Assembly: GCA_965232595.1 (NCBI GenBank)
Contig: OZ246983.1
Location: forward strand, 2,170,001-2,234,000
From: SZUA-309 sp965232595
Lineage (GTDB): Bacteria; Pseudomonadota; Gammaproteobacteria; Pseudomonadales; Azotimanducaceae
DNA length: 64,000 nucleotides
Reading direction: 5' to 3'
Shown: positions 41,986 to 49,942 of the stretch, piece after piece
How positions within the stretch are numbered: position 1 is the first letter of the stretch
How the letters are laid out: the number at the start of each line of letters is the position of its first letter
Position numbers and translations under genes: made by a program
Notes under the pieces: model-generated
What the model was told of the DNA's origin: nothing
Databases searched by the model: none
The model's input: only the letters and a program-made list of their open reading frames with translations

Positions 41986-43644
41986 ATGAAAAAGCTGATT
42001 ATCGCCCTCGTCGCAATCGTTCTGCTTGCCGGTCTCGCCTGGCAGTACAAAGTGGAATTGCTGGTGTGGGGCCTGCCGAAGGTCAGGGATCTGGTTTCAC
42101 CCATCCCGGAAAACGTCCCGACCAGCTGGGCGCAAGGTCCGGATTCGGCTGTGCTGGCGCCGGCAGACCGGCCGCCGAACATCATCTTCATCCTCACCGA
42201 TGACATGGGATTCAACGATATCTCCCTGTACAACGGTGGCGCTGCCGATGGTTCGGTGATGACGCCGCACATCGATGCGTTGGCCAGGCAGGGGGTGACG
42301 TTTACCAACGGCTACTCGGCGAACGCGGTCTGCGCGCCGTCCAGGGCCACCCTGATGACGGGCCGCTACTCCACCCGCTTCGGCTTCGAGTTCACGCCGT
42401 TTCCGCGCATTGGCGCCACCATCTTCCAATGGATGCGGGACGAGAACGCGCCGCTGCCGACCCAATTCGACCAGGCCGCGCTGGCTTCGCTGCCAGACGA
42501 TCCTCTTTATGAGTTCGGCATGCCGACGGAGGAAGTCACCATCGCCGAGGTGCTCAAGAACGCCGGCTACTACACCGCCCACATCGGCAAGTGGCACCTG
42601 GGGAGCAAGCCTGGCATGCGGCCGCGGGACCAGGGCTTCGACGACAGCCTCAATCTGACCGGGCTGCTCTACCTGCCCGAAGATCATCCGGACGTGGTGA
42701 ACGCCAAACGCTCGGAGGACAACATCGAGCGCATGGTCTGGGCGAACGCGCGCTACTCGGCCACCTTCAACGACAGCGAGCCGTTTCAGCCGGACGGCTA
42801 CCTGACTGACTACTACACGGAAGAAGCGCTGAAGGTCATCGAGCGCAATCAGCATCGCCCGTTCTTTCTGTTCCTGTCGCACTGGGGCATCCACAACCCG
42901 CTGCAGTCGACCCGGGAGGACTACGACGAGTTCGCGCACATCGACGATCATCACCTCAGGGTGTACGCGGGCATGATCCGATCCGTGGATCGCAGCGTCG
43001 GGCGGGTGGTCGAGCAGCTGGAAGCGCTGGGCCTGAGTGAAAACACGCTCATCCTGATGACGGCAGACAACGGCGGCGCCGGTTACATCCAGCTGCCGGA
43101 CGTGAACAAACCGTTCCGCGGCTGGAAGCTGACCCAGTTCGAAGGCGGTATCCACGTGCCGTTTATGGCCAAGTGGCCGGCGAAGATAGCGCCCGGGTCT
43201 GTGATGGACGCGCCGGTGCATCACATCGACGTCTTCCATACCTTTGCCGGGGCCGCGGGCGCGGCAGTGCCGGACGATCGGCCCATGGACGGTGTAGACC
43301 TGATGCCGTACTTCAGCGGCGAGGCCGAAGGGCTGCCGCACGACACTCTGTTCTGGCGCGAAGGTCATCATCAGAGCGTGCTGCACAACGGCTGGAAGAT
43401 GATCCGCGCCGATCGGCCGGACAAACGCTGGCTTTACAACCTGCAGACGGACCCGACGGAGCAGGTGAACCTGGCCGCGGAGGAGCCGGCCAGGCTCGCA
43501 GAGCTCGAGGCGCTGCTGGCGGCGCACAACGCCGAGCAGGCAGAACCTATGTGGCCGTCGGTTCTTGATGGCCCGCAACTGATCGACAAGCACGGCGGCC
43601 AGCCCTATGAAGAGGGCGACGATTACATCTACTGGCCGAACTGA
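41986..43644 (+). CDS. arylsulfatase family protein
   Basis: 552 residues. An N-terminal helix (MKKLIIALVAIVLLAGLAW) sends or anchors it outside the cytoplasm. Metal and catalytic motifs are present: PNIIFILTDDMG (Asp pair), CAPSRATLMTGR with the formylglycine Cys116, IGKWHLG and LMTADNGGAG. Type I sulfatases need a maturation enzyme (FGE or anSME); none is in the window. It probably removes sulfate from an organic ester. It is followed 32 bases later by the haloalkane dehalogenase. Confidence 0.9.
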   Translation: MKKLIIALVAIVLLAGLAWQYKVELLVWGLPKVRDLVSPIPENVPTSWAQGPDSAVLAPADRPPNIIFILTDDMGFNDISLYNGGAADGSVMTPHIDALARQGVTFTNGYSANAVCAPSRATLMTGRYSTRFGFEFTPFPRIGATIFQWMRDENAPLPTQFDQAALASLPDDPLYEFGMPTEEVTIAEVLKNAGYYTAHIGKWHLGSKPGMRPRDQGFDDSLNLTGLLYLPEDHPDVVNAKRSEDNIERMVWANARYSATFNDSEPFQPDGYLTDYYTEEALKVIERNQHRPFFLFLSHWGIHNPLQSTREDYDEFAHIDDHHLRVYAGMIRSVDRSVGRVVEQLEALGLSENTLILMTADNGGAGYIQLPDVNKPFRGWKLTQFEGGIHVPFMAKWPAKIAPGSVMDAPVHHIDVFHTFAGAAGAAVPDDRPMDGVDLMPYFSGEAEGLPHDTLFWREGHHQSVLHNGWKMIRADRPDKRWLYNLQTDPTEQVNLAAEEPARLAELEALLAAHNAEQAEPMWPSVLDGPQLIDKHGGQPYEEGDDYIYWPN

Positions 43645-43676
43645 CACCCGCACCAATCTCACAGGAGGAGATCGCG

Positions 43677-44678
43677 ATGGAATTCTTGAGAACACCGGAT
43701 GAGCGCTTCGAAGGGCTCGTGGACTTTCCCTTCAACCCGAACTACGTGACGGTGGATGACGGAGAGGGCGGCGAGCTGCGCATGCACTATCTCGACGAAG
43801 GGGAGGGAGAGATCATCCTCTGCCTGCACGGCCAGCCGAGTTGGAGCTACCTGTACCGGAAGATGATTCCGCTGCTGACCGCTGCCGGCTATCGGGCAAT
43901 CGCGCCAGACCTGGTTGGCTTCGGCCGTTCGGACAAGCCGACGCTGCGGGAAAACTACACCTACGCCAACCACGTGTTCTGGCTGAAAGGATTTGTTGAG
44001 GCGCTGGACCTCAAGGACGTGACGGTGGTCTGTCAGGACTGGGGCAGCCTGATCGGGCTCAGGGTGGTTGCCGAGAACAACGATCGTTTCGCGCGCGTCG
44101 TGCTGGCCAACGGCGGGCTGCCGGATGGTACGGGGATTCCCGAGGAGATGGCGCCAGCCTTGCACGAGCTCCTCGCCGACACACCGGCGCTGTCGGCACC
44201 GGAGATGGCCGTGAAGCTCGCAGGGCCGATGGAAGACCGACCGCAGTTCATGTACTGGGTGCGGCACGCTGACGCCCACCCGGACTTTTTCCCGGCCGAG
44301 GTGATGAAGCTTTCGCTGCAGAATTGCTCAGATGAGGAGTACCGCGCATGGGCTGCACCTTTTCCATCGGAGGACTTCATCCAGGGTGCCCGCCAGTTCC
44401 CGTCGCTGGTGCCCATCATCCCTGACAACCCAGCCATACCGGCCAATCGCGAGGCCTGGAAGTTCTTCGAGCAGACCGATATGCCGTTCCTGACGGCGTT
44501 TGGCGATTCAGATCCGGTGACCCGCGGTGGTGAGCAGCGCTGGATCGACACTGTGCCGGGCGCTAAGGATCAGAAGCACATCATCCTCAAAGGCGCCGGC
44601 CACTTCATTCAGGACGATGCGGCAGAAGAGCTGGCGCAGATCGTGGTGCAGTTCGCGGCGGACAACCCGCTCGGCTAA
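43677..44678 (+). CDS. haloalkane dehalogenase (alpha/beta hydrolase)
   Basis: 333 residues. The nucleophile Asp121 lies in VVCQDWGSLIG, with the halide-binding Trp122 beside it, the oxyanion motif HGQPSWSYLYR and the base His309 in GAGHFIQDD. The N-terminal arm (FEGLVDFPFNPNYV) is that of the DhlA/DhmA subfamily (HLD-I). It would release halide from haloalkanes and give an alcohol. An AGGAGG site sits just before the ATG. Substrate range is unknown, and an epoxide-hydrolase-like activity cannot be excluded. Confidence 0.88.
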   Translation: MEFLRTPDERFEGLVDFPFNPNYVTVDDGEGGELRMHYLDEGEGEIILCLHGQPSWSYLYRKMIPLLTAAGYRAIAPDLVGFGRSDKPTLRENYTYANHVFWLKGFVEALDLKDVTVVCQDWGSLIGLRVVAENNDRFARVVLANGGLPDGTGIPEEMAPALHELLADTPALSAPEMAVKLAGPMEDRPQFMYWVRHADAHPDFFPAEVMKLSLQNCSDEEYRAWAAPFPSEDFIQGARQFPSLVPIIPDNPAIPANREAWKFFEQTDMPFLTAFGDSDPVTRGGEQRWIDTVPGAKDQKHIILKGAGHFIQDDAAEELAQIVVQFAADNPLG

Positions 44679-45256
44679 CCGCCGCCCTGCATTGAGCCCA
44701 TGAGCGCTCGGGTAACGGCATGGTCATTGTTGCCGACCATGCCGCCTATCACTGCAAGCAGCCAGAAGCAGACGAGGACCTTGTCCACTGCGGGTTTACG
44801 CAGGATCAGAGCGATACCGGCGGCTATGCTCAGGGTGGTGGCGCTCACCAGCAACGGGTTGATCAGCGGGATGTCGAACAGCATGTACGAGAGCGGGATC
44901 GGCTGCACGTGCAGGACGATGAGCGAGACGTAAAAGGGCGTTCTGATCGACTCGAAGTGGGTCCGGTAGTCCGCAACCGGCCCAACCGGAACGAGCAGCG
45001 AGGCGCCGATCAGCAGCATGATCGGGCCGAGCAGCAGCAGGATGAACTCGAGCAGCGTCCAGGCCTGGGCGTCCTGATAGAGCCAGATCTGCCAGAACAG
45101 GCTCGCGTGACTGGCCAGCAGCCCCAGCACCCAGGTGCTGTGCACCCAGTACCGATGCTTCGAGGTGAAGATCGGCGAGATGTTGGCCAGCGTGCGCGCC
45201 AGGCTGAACGAAAGGATCAGCGAGGTGGCGATGGAGATGTATTCGAACAGGGTCAT
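44675..45256 (-). CDS. integral membrane protein of unknown function
   Basis: 193 residues with five or six hydrophobic helices (FEYISIATSLILSFSLARTL, WVLGLLASHASLFWQIWLY, FILLLLGPIMLLIGASLLVP, FYVSLIVLHVQPIPLSYMLF, LLVSATTLSIAAGIALIL, VLVCFWLLAVIGGMVG). No motif identifies a function. It converges with the dehalogenase, with a four-base overlap of the stops. Confidence 0.65.
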   Translation of the reverse strand: MTLFEYISIATSLILSFSLARTLANISPIFTSKHRYWVHSTWVLGLLASHASLFWQIWLYQDAQAWTLLEFILLLLGPIMLLIGASLLVPVGPVADYRTHFESIRTPFYVSLIVLHVQPIPLSYMLFDIPLINPLLVSATTLSIAAGIALILRKPAVDKVLVCFWLLAVIGGMVGNNDHAVTRALMGSMQGGG

Positions 45257-45318
45257 CTCTATCTCCCGAGCGGGTGCAGCCCAGTTTACTACTCAGACTG
45301 AAGTGCCGCGCGTGATGG

Positions 45319-46008
45319 CTAGCGCGGTGCCCAGGCGTAGACGTCTGACTCGAGCCGCGCTTCGCTGACTCCGACGCTTGTGAGGGTATCTGTGGCTGCG
45401 TAGACGAATCCCGGGCTGCCTGAAATCACCACGCGCGTATCGGCCGAGAGGCCCGTCGCGTTGCTGGTCAGCCAGCGCAGCCCGGCGTTGCTCCCGTCGC
45501 GATTGGCGTCAGCGATCAGCTCCGCCGCAAATTTCGATCCGTTCGGCAGCATGTCTCTGAAGTAAAAGTCTTCGTCAGCGTCCGCACAGGCCAGCAGCTG
45601 AACAGGCGTTGCGGGATGGCGCGTCGATTGGGCCAGCGCCAGGCAGAGCGCCTGGCTGATCCCGGTCCCCCCGGCGACGAGCAGCAGCGGCCGATCGTCG
45701 TCCGGCCGCAGGGTCACCTCTCCAGCGCCGCCTTCGAGCGCAAGCTGTCCGCTCCGAAGCAGCTCATCCATCCTCGTTGCCTCGACTAAGCCCGGCGTGG
45801 ACCGATAGTGGAGTTGCAGCTCGGGCAACCGCTCAGGAGGTGACGCGATCGACAGGGGAATAGAGGTGCCGTCCGGATGCATTACGCTCAGGTACTGGCC
45901 GGCCGCAAACTCGAAGGGGCTTTCGAGCAGCACAGTGAGTAGTTGTACGGGCGGATCGGCTGCCAGGGCGCGCCGCTCTATGTTCTGGATAACGGCGCTT
46001 GCAGTCAT
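45319..46008 (-). CDS. NAD(P)H-flavin reductase-like protein
   Basis: 229 residues of the ferredoxin-NADP reductase fold. The N-terminal barrel reads FEFAAGQYLSVMHPDGTSIPLSIASPP (the RxYS motif appears as PLSIAS), and the NAD site is LLLVAGGTGISQALCLA. It resembles Fre/UbiB-type flavin reductases. In many gammaproteobacteria the order is rho-ubiD-fre; ubiD is missing here but the gene still follows rho on the same strand. Confidence 0.75.
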   Translation of the reverse strand: MTASAVIQNIERRALAADPPVQLLTVLLESPFEFAAGQYLSVMHPDGTSIPLSIASPPERLPELQLHYRSTPGLVEATRMDELLRSGQLALEGGAGEVTLRPDDDRPLLLVAGGTGISQALCLALAQSTRHPATPVQLLACADADEDFYFRDMLPNGSKFAAELIADANRDGSNAGLRWLTSNATGLSADTRVVISGSPGFVYAATDTLTSVGVSEARLESDVYAWAPR

Positions 46009-46066
46009 GAGTTCAGAGAAGGGTGCGGGCAGCCTGTCGTCGGCCGCCCGGGAGTCTGGCGACGCC

Positions 46067-47332
46067 TCAGCGTCCCTTCATGGAGTTGAAGAACTCCTCG
46101 TTGGTCTTCACGTCCTTCAGCTTGTCGATCATGAACTCGATAGCGGCGATGTCGTCCATGTCGTGCAGGAGCTTGCGCAGGATCCAGACCCGTTGCAGTT
46201 CGTCCTCGGCCATGAGCAGCTCCTCACGGCGGGTCGCGGAGCGACGGATGTTGATGGCCGGGTAAATCCGCTTCTCGGCGATCTTCCGCTCCAGGTGCAG
46301 TTCCTGGTTACCGGTGCCCTTGAACTCCTCGTAGATGACTTCGTCCATCTTCGAGCCGGTGTCGATCAGGGCGGTGGCGATGATCGAGAGGCTGCCGCCT
46401 TCTTCGATGTTCCGCGCCGCGCCGAAGAAACGCTTCGGCCGTTCGAGGGCGTGAGCATCCACACCACCGGTGAGCACCTTGCCGGAAGACGGCACGATGG
46501 TGTTGTAGGCACGGGCGAGTCGGGTGATGGAGTCGAGCAGGATGACCACGTCTTTCTTGTGCTCGACCAGGCGCTTGGCCTTCTCGATGACCATCTCGGC
46601 CACCTGCACGTGTCGTGACGGCGGCTCGTCGAACGTCGAGGCAACCACCTCGCCGTTAACCAGGCGCTGCATCTCGGTCACTTCCTCGGGCCGCTCATCG
46701 ATCAGCAGCACGATCAGCACGACGTCCGGGTTGTTGGCGCTGATGGACTGCGCGATGTTCTGCAGGACCAGGGTCTTACCGGCTTTGGGCGGGGATACCA
46801 CCAGCGCCCGCTGGCCTTTGCCGATCGGTGCGACCAGGTCGATGACGCGTGCGGTCAGGTCTTCGGTGCTGCCGTTGCCGCGCTCGAGCTTGAGGCGCTC
46901 GTCCGGGAACAGCGGGGTCAGGTTCTCGAAGAGAATCTTGTGCTTCTTGGAGTTCGGCTCCGAGAAGTTGATCTGATCCACCTTGAGCATGGCGAAGTAA
47001 CGCTCGCCATCTTTCGGCGGTCGGATCTTGCCGGCGATGGAGTCGCCGGTACGCAGATTGAAACGACGGATCTGACTGGGCGAAACGTAGATGTCGTCGG
47101 GGCCGGCCAGGTAGGAGGAGTCGGCCGAGCGGAGGAATCCGAAACCATCCTGGAGGATCTCCAGCGTGCCTTCGCCGTAAATGTCTTCGCCGGCTTTCGC
47201 CTGCTTGCGCACGATGGCGGCGATGACTTCCTGCTTACGCGAACGCGCCTGGTTATCCAGACCCATCTCTCGAGCCATATCAACAAGCTCACTGACGGGC
47301 ATGCGTTTCAGATCTGTTAAGTTCATGGACAT
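46067..47332 (-). CDS. rho: transcription termination factor Rho
   Basis: 421 residues. The RNA-binding N-terminal cold-shock-like domain (GEGTLEILQDGFGFLRS) is followed by the hexameric ATPase with Walker A SPPKAGKTLVLQN, the Q-loop region and RSATRREELL. It ends factor-dependent transcription. The 291-base gap upstream (47333-47623) is a long leader, as in other bacteria where rho is autoregulated; the only distinct feature I see there is the stem-loop at 47566. Confidence 0.97.
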   Translation of the reverse strand: MSMNLTDLKRMPVSELVDMAREMGLDNQARSRKQEVIAAIVRKQAKAGEDIYGEGTLEILQDGFGFLRSADSSYLAGPDDIYVSPSQIRRFNLRTGDSIAGKIRPPKDGERYFAMLKVDQINFSEPNSKKHKILFENLTPLFPDERLKLERGNGSTEDLTARVIDLVAPIGKGQRALVVSPPKAGKTLVLQNIAQSISANNPDVVLIVLLIDERPEEVTEMQRLVNGEVVASTFDEPPSRHVQVAEMVIEKAKRLVEHKKDVVILLDSITRLARAYNTIVPSSGKVLTGGVDAHALERPKRFFGAARNIEEGGSLSIIATALIDTGSKMDEVIYEEFKGTGNQELHLERKIAEKRIYPAINIRRSATRREELLMAEDELQRVWILRKLLHDMDDIAAIEFMIDKLKDVKTNEEFFNSMKGR

Positions 47333-47565
47333 GTTGGATTCAACCTAGTCGATTCCCGGCATTCTTGTGGGGCCGGTTCATATATCGGGGAGTTCCGAAT
47401 GCCGCGTTAGTTTTCCAGGCGTGCTGGGAATGAAGAGCGGCGATTCGAAGGATGTAGCCGGTACGGCTACCAAGACGTTCTTTAAGTGTAGTGGTTTCGA
47501 AGGCTCCGTCAAGCGTGTTTAAGCACGTCCGATGGGCCTGAAATTGAGGGCTGTGGCGCGGTTCA

Positions 47566-47593
47566 CAGGCTGCCGATCAGTTACGGCAGCCTG
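47566..47593. terminator. stem-loop between trxA and rho
   Basis: CAGGCTGCCG, ATCAGTTA, CGGCAGCCTG form a perfect ten-base stem 31 bases after the trxA stop. No U-run follows on the minus strand, so it may act as a processing or partial-attenuation site between trxA and rho rather than a full terminator. Confidence 0.5.
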
Positions 47594-47623
47594 CTTTCGC
47601 AAAGAGTTGCAGGCGTTGCTGCC

Positions 47624-47950
47624 TCAGATGTTGCTGTCGATGAAGGTCGCCAGCTGCGACTTGGACAGCGCACCGATCTTGGTGGCAGCCACTTCGCCAT
47701 CCTTGAACAGCATCAGGGTCGGGATGCCGCGGATGCCGTACTTCGGCGGCGTTTCCTGATTGGCGTCGATGTCGATCTTGCAGATCTTCAGCCGATCACC
47801 GTACTCGTCGGCGATCTCGTCCAGGATCGGGGCGATCATCTTGCAGGGGCCGCACCACTCTGCCCAGTAGTCCACGAGGACGGGCTTGTCGGCCTGCAGG
47901 ACGTCTGCATCCCAGCCGGAATCGGTGGTGTGAGTAATTTTCTCGCTCAT
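47624..47950 (-). CDS. trxA: thioredoxin 1
   Basis: 108 residues, standard length. The active site WCGPCK is at residues 32-37, with the cis-Pro in IRGIPTLMLFKDGE. It reduces cytoplasmic protein disulfides. AGAGGAG precedes the ATG by a few bases. It is upstream of rho, the conserved trxA-rho order. Confidence 0.97.
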   Translation of the reverse strand: MSEKITHTTDSGWDADVLQADKPVLVDYWAEWCGPCKMIAPILDEIADEYGDRLKICKIDIDANQETPPKYGIRGIPTLMLFKDGEVAATKIGALSKSQLATFIDSNI

Positions 47951-47992
47951 TGAAGGTCTCCTCTGAGCAGTAAGCTGGTAGGTAGATATGGG

Positions 47993-48024
47993 GCCCGGGG
48001 CGCTGAATTCAAGTGCCCGGGGCG
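47993..48024. repeat. direct repeat in trxA leader
   Basis: GCCCGGGGCG occurs at 47993-48002 and 48015-48024, 22 bases apart (two helical turns), between the trxA start and its promoter. Because CCCGGG is itself a palindrome the copies could also pair in RNA. Confidence 0.4.
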
Positions 48025-48044
48025 AATGAAGCTATGAGGCGGCG

Positions 48045-48075
48045 AGTGTATCACCAATCACTTTCCGGGAAGCAA
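48045..48075 (-). promoter_or_regulatory. candidate trxA promoter
   Basis: On the minus strand TTGCTT (48075-48070), 19 bases, TACACT (48050-48045) with an extended -10 TG one base before. The position gives a leader of about 85 bases to trxA. The spacer is long but the extended -10 can compensate. Confidence 0.45.
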
Positions 48076-48135
48076 GAACCGTTCGGAATGGGCTAATAAC
48101 GGGATCAGCTGACGGCCAGGGGCCGCGTCCGGCAG

Positions 48136-49119
48136 CTACAGCCCTTCGGCAACTCTGAGCGCGAAGTAGGTGAGGATGCCGTCCGCACCCGCCCGCTTGA
48201 TGCAGATGAGCGACTCTTCGATCACGGCTTCCGAGAGCCAGCCGTTCTCGATCGCCGCCATGTGCATGGCGTACTCGCCGCTCACCTGGTAGGCGAAGGT
48301 GGGCACGCCGAACTCGTCCTTCACCCGGCGCACCACGTCGAGGTAGGGCTGACCCGGCTTCACCATCACCATGTCCGCCCCTTCGGCGATGTCCAGGGCG
48401 ACCTCGTGCAGCGCTTCGTTGCTGTTGGCGGGATCCATCTGGTAGGTCTTCTTGTCACCTTTCAGGGTCGAAGCGGCACCGACCGCATCGCGGAATGGCC
48501 CGTAGTAGGCCGAGGCGTACTTGGCGGAGTAGGCCATGATCCGGGTGTTGATGTAGCCGCCCTCATCCAGGGTCGAGCGGATGGCGCCGACCCTGCCATC
48601 CATCATGTCGCTGGGCGCGATCACGTCAGCGCCGGCATCGGCGCAGACTTTGGCCTGGCGGCAGAGGGCCTGCACGGTGATGTCGTTCAGCACGTAGCCG
48701 TCTTCGTCGATGATGCCGTCCTGCCCGTGGCTGGTGTAGGGATCCAGCGCCGCATCGGTCATAACCCCCAGATCCGGCAGCGCCGCCTTCAGGGCGCGAA
48801 CCGCCCGCGGGACCAGGCCGTCCGGGTTCCAGGCCTGCTCTCCCTCCGGGGTCCGCAGACCCTGATCGATGTTCGGGAACAGCGCGATCATGGGGATGCC
48901 CGCCTCGAAGGCGCGACGGGCCTCCTCCACCAGCAGGTCGATGCTGAGCCGGTCGATGCCCGGCATGGAGGTGACCGGCTCCCGGGCGTTCTCCCCTTCG
49001 ATGATGAAGATGGGGTAGATCAGATCGGCGGCAGACAGCTCGGTTTCCCGGACCAGCCGGCGGGAGAAGTCATCTGCGCGATTCCGGCGCAGGCGCGTGG
49101 TTGGGAAACTTCGCTGCAT
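48136..49119 (-). CDS. hemB: delta-aminolevulinic acid dehydratase
   Basis: 327 residues from ATG 49119 (MQRSFPTTRLRRNRADDF). It condenses two aminolevulinates to porphobilinogen. Both active-site lysines are present (YSAKYASAYYGPF and MVMVKPGQPYLD). The metal loop reads DAALDPYTSHGQDG with Asp in place of the zinc cysteines, so it is the Mg-dependent form found in Pseudomonas. The frame extends 84 codons upstream without family resemblance. hemB is apart from the hemCDXY cluster, as usual. Confidence 0.95.
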   Translation of the reverse strand: MQRSFPTTRLRRNRADDFSRRLVRETELSAADLIYPIFIIEGENAREPVTSMPGIDRLSIDLLVEEARRAFEAGIPMIALFPNIDQGLRTPEGEQAWNPDGLVPRAVRALKAALPDLGVMTDAALDPYTSHGQDGIIDEDGYVLNDITVQALCRQAKVCADAGADVIAPSDMMDGRVGAIRSTLDEGGYINTRIMAYSAKYASAYYGPFRDAVGAASTLKGDKKTYQMDPANSNEALHEVALDIAEGADMVMVKPGQPYLDVVRRVKDEFGVPTFAYQVSGEYAMHMAAIENGWLSEAVIEESLICIKRAGADGILTYFALRVAEGL

Positions 49120-49183
49120 GGTTGAAGTCCTAGTCTGTGCTGCGGCGCATGGTACCGTAGAGCGGTTTTGGAGAGGAGTGATC

Positions 49184-49942
49184 GTGAAGGAGACTGAACA
49201 GCGCCTAGGCGCCGTGGCCGGGCGTGGCCTGGCGACCGTGGGCAAGCTCGTTTTGCTCGCCGTGGTGGCGGCGCTGATCGCCGCGTTTTTCCTGCTCGAC
49301 CTGGGGCAGTACGCGAGCCTCGAGTACCTGAAGAGCGTACACGGCGAGGTGGTTGCCGAGGTCCGTGACAATCCGTTGGGCGCCAGCCTAATCTACTTCT
49401 TCGGCTACGTGCTGGTCACCGGCCTGTCGCTGCCCGGGGCGGCAGTGATGACCCTGGCGGGCGGCGCGGTGTTCGGGCTGGTCTGGGGCCTCCTGCTGGT
49501 GTCGTTCGCCAGCAGCCTTGGCGCCACCATTGCCATGCTCATCTCCAGAACGCTGCTCGGCAACTGGGTTCAGGAAAAGTACGGCGAGCAGCTTGCGTCC
49601 ATCAACGCGGGGCTGGAGAAGGACGGTGCGTTTTACCTGTTCAGCCTGCGCATGGTGCCCCTGTTTCCCTTCTTCGTGATCAACCTGGTGATGGGCCTGA
49701 CGCCGCTGTCGGCCTGGCGCTTTTACTGGGTCTCGCAGGTCGGCATGCTGGCCGGCACCGTGGTTTTTGTGTTCGCCGGCACGCAGCTGGCCGAAGTGGA
49801 GAGCCTGGGTGATGTGTTGAGCCCCGGGCTCATCTTCGCCTTCAGCCTGCTTGGCCTGTTCCCGTTGCTGGCCCGGAAGTCGCTGGAGGCGCTGGGTCGC
49901 GCTCGGGCGGCGCGTGCCCAGTCGGAGAGCGCCAATGGCTAA
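49184..49942 (+). CDS. TVP38/TMEM64-family membrane protein
   Basis: 252 residues from GTG 49184, five bases after GAGAGGAG. Several transmembrane helices surround the family core (GLSLPGAAVMTLAGGAVFGLVWG and FSLRMVPLFPFFVINLVMGLTPLSAWRFYWVSQVG), the DedA/VTT fold with its re-entrant loops. VTT proteins move lipids or couple ion gradients. Here the gene overlaps the flavoenzyme gene by eight bases, a pairing that is common and sometimes fused, so the two probably work together. Confidence 0.85.
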   Translation: MKETEQRLGAVAGRGLATVGKLVLLAVVAALIAAFFLLDLGQYASLEYLKSVHGEVVAEVRDNPLGASLIYFFGYVLVTGLSLPGAAVMTLAGGAVFGLVWGLLLVSFASSLGATIAMLISRTLLGNWVQEKYGEQLASINAGLEKDGAFYLFSLRMVPLFPFFVINLVMGLTPLSAWRFYWVSQVGMLAGTVVFVFAGTQLAEVESLGDVLSPGLIFAFSLLGLFPLLARKSLEALGRARAARAQSESANG

